Assembly: GCA_042218715.1 (NCBI GenBank) | Contig: JBDGQU010000035.1 | Coordinates: 1-24,516 of the forward strand | From: JAGXLP01 sp042218715 | Lineage (GTDB): Bacteria; Bipolaricaulota; Bipolaricaulia; M55B111 | Direction: 5' to 3' | Length of the DNA stretch: 24,516 bases | Shown: positions 14,272-21,515 of the stretch, in pieces | Position numbering within the stretch: the first letter of the stretch is position 1 | How the letters are laid out: each line of letters starts with the position of its first letter | The notes under the pieces: generated by a model | What the model saw: the letters and a program-made list of their open reading frames with translations, nothing else | Told to the model about the DNA's origin: nothing | Database searches by the model: none | Position numbers and translations under genes: made by a program

Positions 14272-14282
14272 AGCGAAGTTTA

Positions 14283-16469
14283 TTATCTACCTCCGAAATT
14301 ATCTAAGTCAAAAGTCTTGTAAAGCTCCTTGACCAATCTTTTTGCGGTACTTTTAGTGTTTCCTTCGGCACGTAAACGAAGAATAGGTTCAGTTCCTGAG
14401 AATCGTAGTAAAGCCCAATTGTCATTCTCCAGGAAATATTTGACACCGTCCTTGTGAGTGGTGTCCTTGACTAAATGTCCTCCAATTTCCTTTACATCTT
14501 TTTCCTTGAATTGTTTCATCAAAGACGCCTTCATCTCACCTTTGTATTCCATGTTTTCCTGGAAAGTATAAAGCTCTCCCGTAACCTCTTTTAACTCAGC
14601 TTGAAAATCGCTTAAAGATTTACCGGTCTTTGCCAGAAGTTCTACAATCAAAGAAGCCGCAAACACACCATCTTTGCCCGGTATGTGACCCCTAACTGTT
14701 AATCCACCACTGCTTTCGCCTCCAAGCAAAGCCCCACTTTCCTCCATAGCTCGATAGACATGTTTGAATCCCACAGGGACTTCTATACACTCCTCGTCGA
14801 AGAATCGAGCGACGCGATCGAGCTTATGAGTTGTAGCCAGGTTTCGTACCACCCCTCCTGACATATTCCTGTACTCGTGCAGGTAGAAATAAAGGATCGA
14901 TAGGATCTCGTTTGCGGAGACGAATTCTCCCCGCTCGTCTATTACAGCTATTCGGTCCGCATCTCCGTCCGTAGCCAATCCTAGATCGTAATCACCCTCC
15001 TTGACCAAAGCAGTTAACTCATTTAACGAAGTGAGATCCGGAGAAGGGGATTTACCCCCAAAGAGCGGATCGTGCCTGTCGTGAATGGTATTCAGCTTGC
15101 AGCGGCATTCCGTGAGGATGGTTTCCAGCGTAACCTGACCGACGCCATGCATCGGATCGAGGATGATATGCATGTCGGCGGACCTAATGGCCTCCATATC
15201 AATCTTTTCCTCCACGGCGTCAATATAGCTGTTGCTGTACTCTCTTTCCCTTATATAACCTGCTTCCTGGCTCGAGGAATAGTCGGCCTTTACTACCTCC
15301 TGGGAGTCGAAAGAATTCGCCTCGCGGGCAAGCGAGTGGGTCGCCGAATCCAACATAGAACTACCTGTGCCCGCCCGAATTTTTACTCCGTTGTACTTGG
15401 GAGGATTGTGGCTGGCCGTAACCATTACTCCCAGGGCGTGATCAGATTTCTGGGTGGCGTGAACTACCACAGGGGTCGGGGAGCTATCAGGCAAAACGGT
15501 GGTTTTAACGTTATTACCGGCCATAACCTCAGCAAGGGCCCGGGCAAACCTGTTAGATAAAAACCGCCTGCCGTAGCCGATGATCACACCTTTTTCCTCT
15601 TCCCCTTCCCGGATCAACTTGTTCGCGAGAGCCTGAGCAAGTCTTCTGACGTTGTCGAAGGTAAATCCCTCGCCAATGATACCCCGCCAGCCCCCCGTGC
15701 CAAACTCGATGATGTTCTTTTCTTCCCGCTGGAAAGGCCTGAAGCTTCGCTTCTGCAGGATGAATTCCGCGTCAGCCAGATCATCCGGAGTGTTAATCCC
15801 GAGGATTTCGTCGTTGTCAAAGGTGCGGTACGAATGTATGCTCAACCCCCGATCGGATAACTCTTCGACCGTGTCGGTAAACAGGTACTCGTCCTGCTTG
15901 TTGTCTCTTTCAAGCTCTTTCAGAGAAGAAATTATTTCCGGCCATTCGGTGACATAAGCCCCAATGTTTATCTCTTCAATTTCTTTTACGGACTCAGAGG
16001 CATCAAATTCCTCAACAATAGAAGTTATTCGACCTTCATCGTCCCTCACCACCCGGCCGTATGGAGGAGGATTTTCTAAAAAGGCCGTGAAAATCGTCAG
16101 AGCTGGGCTTTTCTGTCGGTGATAGTTAACCAGTCCCCTAATAGACTCTCGCCTAAATAATGGGGTATCCCCGTATAAAACGAGTAGAGTGCCGGACCAC
16201 GTGTTAAGTTCCTCTGTGGCTTGCAATACGGCATGAGCAGTACCTAACTGCTCCTCCTGGGTAATATAGTTATAATTAGAACCCAGGTGGTCCATTACTT
16301 CCTCCTTCTGGTATCCTACAACTATGTAAATATCGGAAGGATTAAGGAACTGATGGGCCCTTTCCAGTACGTGATCAATGACCTTTTTATCCCCTAGCTT
16401 TTGAAGTACCTTTGGGTAATCAACACCCGATCTGCTGCCTTTCCCGCCAGCAAGTATTAGAGCTTTCAA
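14283..16469 (-). CDS. Fusion: GlmU-type nucleotidyltransferase + phosphohexomutase
   Basis: This 728-residue protein joins two enzymes. Residues 1 to about 240 form a sugar-1-phosphate nucleotidyltransferase like the GlmU uridylyltransferase half: LAGGKGSR (6-13), PKVLQKLG, QLGTAHAVLQA (74-84), LYGDTPLF (98-105) and NIGAY near 170. The left-handed beta-helix acetyltransferase half of GlmU is absent. Residues about 253-728 form a phosphohexomutase: FGTGGWRG (256-263), active-site TASHNP with Ser353, metal loop DGDADR (501-506), GGESSGG (583-589) and phosphate loop RFSGTEP (689-695). GESSGG is nearer the glucose-type PGM/PMM group than GlmM. The TTG start follows GGAG. Hexose- or hexosamine-6-phosphate to NDP-sugar in one polypeptide is the likely role, with UDP-GlcNAc from GlcNAc-6-P as one possibility. 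Confidence 0.9.
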   Translation of the reverse strand: MKALILAGGKGSRSGVDYPKVLQKLGDKKVIDHVLERAHQFLNPSDIYIVVGYQKEEVMDHLGSNYNYITQEEQLGTAHAVLQATEELNTWSGTLLVLYGDTPLFRRESIRGLVNYHRQKSPALTIFTAFLENPPPYGRVVRDDEGRITSIVEEFDASESVKEIEEINIGAYVTEWPEIISSLKELERDNKQDEYLFTDTVEELSDRGLSIHSYRTFDNDEILGINTPDDLADAEFILQKRSFRPFQREEKNIIEFGTGGWRGIIGEGFTFDNVRRLAQALANKLIREGEEEKGVIIGYGRRFLSNRFARALAEVMAGNNVKTTVLPDSSPTPVVVHATQKSDHALGVMVTASHNPPKYNGVKIRAGTGSSMLDSATHSLAREANSFDSQEVVKADYSSSQEAGYIREREYSNSYIDAVEEKIDMEAIRSADMHIILDPMHGVGQVTLETILTECRCKLNTIHDRHDPLFGGKSPSPDLTSLNELTALVKEGDYDLGLATDGDADRIAVIDERGEFVSANEILSILYFYLHEYRNMSGGVVRNLATTHKLDRVARFFDEECIEVPVGFKHVYRAMEESGALLGGESSGGLTVRGHIPGKDGVFAASLIVELLAKTGKSLSDFQAELKEVTGELYTFQENMEYKGEMKASLMKQFKEKDVKEIGGHLVKDTTHKDGVKYFLENDNWALLRFSGTEPILRLRAEGNTKSTAKRLVKELYKTFDLDNFGGR

Positions 16470-16475
16470 AGTAAC

Positions 16476-17897
16476 TCACTCCTTTTGTCCAGTAATAACT
16501 AAAGGCACGGGACGTTCATAAGCGACTCCCGGTAGTTTTCTCCTATCGGCTTTTTTTATGCAGCTACCCCCCTTGAAATACAGGCTAGTTGAACCCCCTC
16601 CGTCCAGATTTAGCGCGCATTTAATATTATTTTCATTTAATAGTTCGACCAAATCTTCCAAGGTGGCGCCCCGGCTATCGAAACCGGCATAATAATCGGA
16701 ATCGTTACATCCCTCAACTGCCAGGATTAAGGGCTCTTCCTCTTCTGTTATTGCCAGTGCGAGCCTGGCCGCCGGAGTTTGGTTCCAGTTGTAAGGGAAT
16801 ACGGTAGGCGGGTGGCTCTCGCTGAAGGCTTCTTTACCGAACGTGTGCCGAGCTGACCCGTCCTTATACAAAACGGGACCGACCTGGATACCCCAGTTAG
16901 GGCTTATTTGCCCCAGACCCTCTCTCCAGGAATATTTAACCTGGGAAGAAGGATCCAACTTGCTAAATTGGCTTTTCTCTATTGTCAGGACGAATCCAGC
17001 ATCGGGGACCTGTAAACCGCCGCCCTCTTTGTAGGAAACTACCCGGTCATTAACTATCCCTACATGTGTTTTGTCCGAATCTTCGGGACTCCTGTCCGTT
17101 TCAAACCGGGTAAATACTTCACAGTTATCAGAAATCCGAAATTTCGTCCCTCCTATCCTAATATCCACGTCTTTGATGGACAATACCTCAACTTTACTGC
17201 CAGATTTCCCTCTTAGGAGAGCTCCGCGGGGAAAAAGAGGGGGATGCAATATTTCCCCCTGATCCATTACTAACCCGTAAGCCTGGCAGAAAAGGGAATG
17301 GATGCTCTTCATATCACTTGGCTCCAGCAGAAAGAAGGAGCTATTCATCAATATTTCGTGAGAGTACCTAAGCTGAGAAGTGAAGCCGCAATTATCGGTT
17401 ACTGGCACTAGTTGGGTTTTAAATTGGAGCTTCTTCCTGTCAGAAGGGGTAGATTCTACATAGATGTTATCGTTCTGATATAGGGAGTCGATCAAACCTG
17501 CACTGGCATCATCATCCGAGACTAACTTACCGTCTTTCAAGAATAACTGACCCCTATTCAGAGCTTCTCTTAAAGTATGGACGACCCGAGAGTGGGGTGA
17601 TAACAATACCTCACCCGAATCGGTTACTTCCTTTGTAACTGATTGGACTTCCTGGTTTGGCAAAGAAGCAAAGAAGGAAACTACGGGGTGACTGTCTCCT
17701 CGTTTTTTCTCTATCGTTGCCGCTCTCGTCGAGGCGGCGTACTCCAGTACGGGTAAACCCCCCTGCCTTAGGAAGCGGGATCTGATAGACCAATCCCCTT
17801 TTAGTTTTATTCGCGTCCCGGTGGAGAATTCATCTCCTCGACTCCATTTTATCCGGTCAAATTTAAACCCATTTCCTTCTAAACTCTTAACTCTGAT
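16476..17897 (-). CDS. NAGPA-family phosphodiester glycosidase, apparent ATC start
   Basis: The C-terminal half is a phosphodiester glycosidase domain like human uncovering enzyme, which removes GlcNAc from GlcNAc-1-phosphodiesters. Signature blocks are NWGIQVGPVLYKDG, TPAARLALAI, GATLEDLVELL, NLDGGGSTSLYF (Asp432 in the motif) and ERPVP near 461. The first 180 or so residues are not recognisable to me. The frame continues upstream of TTG 17663 with normal protein-like sequence and no ATG, GTG or TTG. ATC at 17897 lies 6 nt after AGGAGG and gives 473 residues. No signal peptide or membrane segment is visible, so it should be cytoplasmic. It follows the permeases and precedes the fusion by 6 nt, so it is very likely co-transcribed. 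Confidence 0.82.
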   Translation of the reverse strand: MRVKSLEGNGFKFDRIKWSRGDEFSTGTRIKLKGDWSIRSRFLRQGGLPVLEYAASTRAATIEKKRGDSHPVVSFFASLPNQEVQSVTKEVTDSGEVLLSPHSRVVHTLREALNRGQLFLKDGKLVSDDDASAGLIDSLYQNDNIYVESTPSDRKKLQFKTQLVPVTDNCGFTSQLRYSHEILMNSSFFLLEPSDMKSIHSLFCQAYGLVMDQGEILHPPLFPRGALLRGKSGSKVEVLSIKDVDIRIGGTKFRISDNCEVFTRFETDRSPEDSDKTHVGIVNDRVVSYKEGGGLQVPDAGFVLTIEKSQFSKLDPSSQVKYSWREGLGQISPNWGIQVGPVLYKDGSARHTFGKEAFSESHPPTVFPYNWNQTPAARLALAITEEEEPLILAVEGCNDSDYYAGFDSRGATLEDLVELLNENNIKCALNLDGGGSTSLYFKGGSCIKKADRRKLPGVAYERPVPLVITGQKE

Positions 17898-17903
17898 ATT
17901 GTC

Positions 17904-17909
17904 CCTCCT
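17904..17909 (-). promoter_or_regulatory. Consensus Shine-Dalgarno AGGAGG that decides an ATC start for the NAGPA-like gene
   Basis: AGGAGG on the minus strand is followed by GACAAT and ATC (17897-17895), an ideal 6-nt spacing, in frame with the glycosidase. The nearest conventional in-frame start, TTG at 17663, is 235 nt further on. Confidence 0.65.
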
Positions 17910-18010
17910 CGGATATAATTAGTTGTAGTCGGTAATTATTAGGGGCGCTGGTGGAATATTGGCGCTTCGGTATATCCGTTCTATCGTCTTGCTTAATCCT
18001 TATTAATCTA

Positions 18011-18841
18011 TTAACCCTTTATTCCCACCCTGGCCATGCCCCGGATAACGTATCTCTGTAGGAATATGTACAACACTATGAGAGGTACAACGGTAATGAC
18101 AGAACCGGTAAGCAATAGGTGCCATTCCGCCTCGTATTGACTCTGAAACTGGGTTAAAGCCATCGGTAGTGTCATCAAACTCCGACTGTTTATGTAAAGT
18201 ATAGGTCGTAGTAGCTGGTTCCAGTTGGTAATAAAAGCGAGGATGAAGAGCGTAATCAACGGTGTCTTTGCCTGAGGCAGAAAGACATTCCAGTACAGTC
18301 TGAGCGGGCCGGCACCATCTACGATCGCGGAATCCTCAATTTCCTGCGGGATATTCTCAAAAAAGGTCCGCATCAAAAATGTGCCTAACGAGCCGACAAA
18401 AATCGAAGGGATGATTAACGGAAGCCAGGTGTCCAGCCACCCGAGGTGCATCATGAGCAGGAACTCGGGGATGATAACTACCTGAATCGGCACGCTCATC
18501 GTCATAAGGAAAAGGCCGAACAGGACGTTTTTACCCCGGAACTCCATCCTGGCGAAGGCAAATCCGGCCATTGAGCAAGTTATCAACTGACCGACCGAAG
18601 CGGAGATAGTAACAAAAGCCGTGTTCAGCATGTAGCGAAAGAAATTATATTCCGTTAAAACCTGTATGTAGTTTCTAAAAGGGTGGGACGAGGTGAAAAG
18701 GTCCCCCAACTTGGGAGGGAGACTGAATATTACTTCCTGGGTACTAAAAGACGCGTTTATCATCCAGATAAAAGGAAACGCCCAGAGAAAGCCTATAACG
18801 GAAACGACTATATAATATATAACCTTTTGAGTCTTACTCAT
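18011..18841 (-). CDS. ABC sugar permease, MalG/UgpE type
   Basis: This inner-membrane subunit (276 residues) of a carbohydrate ABC importer has about six hydrophobic segments, beginning with YIVVSVIGFLWAFPFIWMI. The EAA loop that docks the ATPase reads EIEDSAIVDGAGPLRLYWNV. Its C-terminus ends RGMARVGIKG, typical of the MalG branch. The ATG follows GAGAGGT. It lies 20 nt after the MalF-type permease and is followed after 113 nt by the NAGPA-like gene. Amino sugars, muropeptide sugars or GlcNAc glycosides are the likely cargo from context. Confidence 0.93.
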   Translation of the reverse strand: MSKTQKVIYYIVVSVIGFLWAFPFIWMINASFSTQEVIFSLPPKLGDLFTSSHPFRNYIQVLTEYNFFRYMLNTAFVTISASVGQLITCSMAGFAFARMEFRGKNVLFGLFLMTMSVPIQVVIIPEFLLMMHLGWLDTWLPLIIPSIFVGSLGTFLMRTFFENIPQEIEDSAIVDGAGPLRLYWNVFLPQAKTPLITLFILAFITNWNQLLRPILYINSRSLMTLPMALTQFQSQYEAEWHLLLTGSVITVVPLIVLYIFLQRYVIRGMARVGIKG

Positions 18842-18861
18842 ATTCTACCTCTCTCACTGTT

Positions 18862-19749
18862 TTATTGATACTTGACCCAGCGGCTCTTGTAATAAAAATT
18901 AAGAGCGGTTATAGCACCGACAATTAATACGAAAACATACGCTAAAGCGGAGGCATAACCCATATTGTAGAATACGAAAGCATTCTGGTAGATTGAGTAG
19001 GGCAACGTAGTTGAAGAAAGGCCCGGTCCTCCTTTTGTCATGGTATAAACAAGCTGAAAGTGCTGCCACAACCTAAATACAGCGATAATTAGGGCAAAAA
19101 AGGTAGTTGGAGTCAATAACGGGATGGTAATCTTTCTCAGTTTGTGCCACCATGAAGCTCCATCTACAGAAGCTACTTCGTATAGACTATTTGGGATGTT
19201 CTGTAAGCCAGCCAGAAATATGATCATATAGAAACCTGCTTCCTTCCACACAAAAACCAAGGCTACCGCTATCAAGGCCGTATTCGGGTTACCCAGCCAG
19301 GCAGGACCTTCTAATCCCAAAGCCGCGTTTATAAAGTAGTTAAGAATTCCGAATTTGGGACTAAGAATCCAGCTCCAGGCCATTCCAATAGCCACTGCCG
19401 AAGTCACTAAAGGAGAGAAAAACAGTGCTCGAAAGAAGCTTACCGCTTGGACTTTTACGTTAATAACGAGGGAAAGTAAAAAACCCACGAAAAGTGCGCC
19501 AGGTACGTAAACTAAAGTAAAGACTCCAGTATTACGGAGGATCGTCCAAAAATCCCCGCTCGCAAACATTTCCTTGTAGTTTGCTAGCCCTACCCAGTTT
19601 ATATCCCCCATAATGTTCCATTCAGTGAAACTCATTAAAAAAGCAGCTATGATTGGTCCCAATCTGAAGACAAACAGACCTATTATTCCGAGTGCGAGGA
19701 ACATATAAGGATGCCAGGCCCGGTACCAGTTACGAGCTCCTTTGCCCAA
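18862..19749 (-). CDS. ABC sugar permease, MalF/UgpA type
   Basis: This 295-residue inner-membrane permease has about six transmembrane segments. Its N-terminal region HPYMFLALGIIGLFVFRLGP is typical of UgpA-like permeases, and its EAA loop reads LYEVASVDGASWWHKLRKIT. The TTG start is supported by GGAGGAGGG with a 6-nt spacer. It is paired with the MalG-type gene downstream and the binding protein upstream, giving the usual binding protein-F-G order. No ATPase gene accompanies them, so a shared MsmX/MalK-type ATPase is probably encoded elsewhere. Confidence 0.93.
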   Translation of the reverse strand: MGKGARNWYRAWHPYMFLALGIIGLFVFRLGPIIAAFLMSFTEWNIMGDINWVGLANYKEMFASGDFWTILRNTGVFTLVYVPGALFVGFLLSLVINVKVQAVSFFRALFFSPLVTSAVAIGMAWSWILSPKFGILNYFINAALGLEGPAWLGNPNTALIAVALVFVWKEAGFYMIIFLAGLQNIPNSLYEVASVDGASWWHKLRKITIPLLTPTTFFALIIAVFRLWQHFQLVYTMTKGGPGLSSTTLPYSIYQNAFVFYNMGYASALAYVFVLIVGAITALNFYYKSRWVKYQ

Positions 19750-19895
19750 GAATTACCCTCCTCCCAAACTTTAAATAATCTTTTGATATTAAGTTATCTT
19801 TGGACCATAGATAAAGTGCCATAAGTAATCCTCGTGGATCGCATTAAAATCAAGAACGTAGTTTTTATCCTGTCATACCGTACCAGGTTAAGAGA

Positions 19896-19930
19896 TAAAG
19901 GGGAGAGAAAACCGACTTCTCTCCCCTTTA
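19896..19930 (-). terminator. Strong 14-bp hairpin between the binding-protein gene and the permeases
   Basis: TAAAGGGGAGAGAA (19896-19909) and its exact complement (19917-19930) enclose a 7-nt loop, 16 nt past the binding-protein stop. On the minus strand the tail is TTTATCTCTT, so termination should be partial. It probably protects the 3' end of the binding-protein message and lowers permease expression. Confidence 0.6.
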
Positions 19931-19946
19931 TAATTTAAATCATACC

Positions 19947-21242
19947 CTAATTCTCGTAGGCTTCGTCCAGTACTTCGTTTATATACTGGCTCGCTTCCTT
20001 CATTGCCTTGTCAAAACTTTTACTTCCGTTTATTACCTGATCTATAGCACCTGTTAGCCCTAGACCTTCCGCACCTCCGTAACCGCGCCATTCAGACCAG
20101 CTCTTAGTAAAGGAAGTCTTCATTGGCTGGCTTCCCCAGTCGAGCAGCTTGGATATGTTGGAAGGCTGAGCATCTTTGTCGAAAAACCCTTCCTTACTTG
20201 CCAGTGGATTATAGGAAGGCACCTTGCCGGACATATAAAGATCAGCGCTCAAACCCGGACCACTAAAGAATTTAGCTAATTTCCAAGCCGCCTCCGGGTG
20301 CTTAGTGTTTGGCGAGATCGCTATATTGTCGGGCCAGGCAAACAGAGTGTCCTCCTCCCAACTCGGTCCTCGCGGAACTTTAGCTATTCCCCAGTCGAAA
20401 CTATTCCCGATTATGCGACGATTGTTTTCTATGCTCCAGCTTCCATCTACCCACATGGCGGCCTCGCCCTGGGGGAAAACGTTTTGTTGATCTATCCCGG
20501 ACATTGCCTTCTTGGGCGGAGCTACTTTATGCTTTGTCACTAGATCTGTCAAGAAGCGCAAAGCCTCCATGGCTTCAGGCGAAGGGTCAAAGTTCTTCTT
20601 GTCTTTATCTAATAACCTGCCGTTATTTTGATAAATCCAGGGTTCAATGTGAGCGTAACGACCGTAGAACCAGAAACCCCATCGATCAATTTTCCCGTCA
20701 CCATTTTTGTCTACGGTTAATTTCTTTGCAGCATTGAGGAAATCGTCCCAGGTCCAGTCATTGGTTGGATAGTCCAGGCCTGCTTTGTCAAAAGCGTCTT
20801 TGTTGTAATACATAATTGGGGTGACCCAGGCAAATGGAAGTGCGTAGGTAGAGCCGTCGAAACTAACAACGTCAAAAAGAGAAGAGAAATATTTGTCTTT
20901 ATTCAGGTCTTTTTCGATAAACTTATCAAGAGCCATTACCGAACCGTTTGAAACCCACTGCTCGATGTAGGCGGTACTCATGTTAAAAACATCGGGAAGT
21001 TGGTTCGTTCGAGCGTTCAAGCGCATCTTCGTCCAGTATTTATCGGGCTCTATTGCGGTTAAATTTACTTTAATATTTGGATTCTGGGATTCAAACTTTT
21101 TGATAGCCTCCTTGTATTTCCCCCTGATCGTAGGGTCCCAAATCCAGTAGTCGATTTTTACATCTGCACTAACACTAAATATAGAAAACAAGGACGTAAC
21201 TAATAGCCCTAAAAGTAATGCTATTATTATCTTTTTGTGCAT
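19947..21242 (-). CDS. ABC transporter sugar-binding protein (family 1 extracellular solute-binding)
   Basis: This 431-residue protein should capture a sugar outside the inner membrane and deliver it to the two permeases. The signal peptide has KK, a long hydrophobic core (IIIALLLGLLVTSLF) and a probable cleavage after VSA near residue 26. There is no lipobox cysteine, so it is free in a periplasm rather than lipid-anchored. Family features include the N-terminal YWIWDP strand, TMRLNARTN-like middle region, GEAAMWVDGSW and the late aromatic residues SEWRGYGG. The ribosome-binding site AGGAGG is unusually far (15 nt) from the ATG, with a seven-T run between. Ligand assignment to amino sugars rests on the operon only. 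Confidence 0.93.
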   Translation of the reverse strand: MHKKIIIALLLGLLVTSLFSIFSVSADVKIDYWIWDPTIRGKYKEAIKKFESQNPNIKVNLTAIEPDKYWTKMRLNARTNQLPDVFNMSTAYIEQWVSNGSVMALDKFIEKDLNKDKYFSSLFDVVSFDGSTYALPFAWVTPIMYYNKDAFDKAGLDYPTNDWTWDDFLNAAKKLTVDKNGDGKIDRWGFWFYGRYAHIEPWIYQNNGRLLDKDKKNFDPSPEAMEALRFLTDLVTKHKVAPPKKAMSGIDQQNVFPQGEAAMWVDGSWSIENNRRIIGNSFDWGIAKVPRGPSWEEDTLFAWPDNIAISPNTKHPEAAWKLAKFFSGPGLSADLYMSGKVPSYNPLASKEGFFDKDAQPSNISKLLDWGSQPMKTSFTKSWSEWRGYGGAEGLGLTGAIDQVINGSKSFDKAMKEASQYINEVLDEAYEN

Positions 21243-21282
21243 ATTAAAAAAACAATACCTCCTTTTATTGTAAGTTAAAATT

Positions 21283-21297
21283 GATTACTAAGTAATC
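21283..21297. promoter_or_regulatory. Perfect palindrome GATTACT-A-AGTAATC upstream of the binding-protein gene
   Basis: A perfect 7-bp inverted repeat around one base, 41 nt before the ATG. With the second palindrome 26 nt further upstream it looks like a pair of operator sites, or an RNA hairpin in the leader. Confidence 0.45.
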
Positions 21298-21322
21298 TAG
21301 TAAAAAAATTAGACTTTAACAA

Positions 21323-21337
21323 GTAGTAAGTTACTAC
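21323..21337. promoter_or_regulatory. Perfect palindrome GTAGTAA-G-TTACTAC upstream of the binding-protein gene
   Basis: A second perfect 7-bp inverted repeat, centred 40 nt from the one at 21283-21297 and sharing TTACTA/TAGTAA elements. No intrinsic-terminator T-run follows on the minus strand. Confidence 0.45.
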
Positions 21338-21359
21338 CAAATTCCTCGAATTAGTTAAA

Positions 21360-21404
21360 CTATACATCCTCATAAAATAAATTGATCTTTTTTAGGTTTC
21401 TCAC
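21360..21404 (-). CDS. Possible 14-codon leader peptide upstream of the binding-protein gene
   Basis: On the minus strand a GTG start 9 nt after GGGAGG opens a 14-codon frame (MRNLKKINLFYEDV) ending in TAG at 21360-21362. The two closely spaced GGGAGG motifs are unusual for non-coding sequence. It may be a leader peptide, or the motifs may be incidental. No family is recognisable. Confidence 0.2.
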   Translation of the reverse strand: MRNLKKINLFYEDV

Positions 21405-21441
21405 CTCCCGTAACCTCCCTTAATTTGATTTTCTATTTAAC

Positions 21442-21468
21442 TTTGACTAATACGCTATTGCGAAATAG
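21442..21468. repeat. Hairpin GCTATT-GCGA-AATAGC in the nagB/binding-protein gap
   Basis: Perfect 6-bp arms enclose a GNRA-type tetraloop on the plus strand (TCGC on the minus strand), roughly 50 nt past the nagB stop. No T-run follows on either strand, so it is more likely an mRNA stability element than a terminator. Confidence 0.3.
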
Positions 21469-21515
21469 CTGCTTACCTTTTCTGGCACTCCTTAGAGGAG
21501 GGACGACTCCATAAG

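Noticed and set aside
15072..15560. Plus-strand 162-residue open frame
   Set aside because: It lies wholly within and antisense to the well-conserved mutase half of the fusion gene; its protein has no family features.
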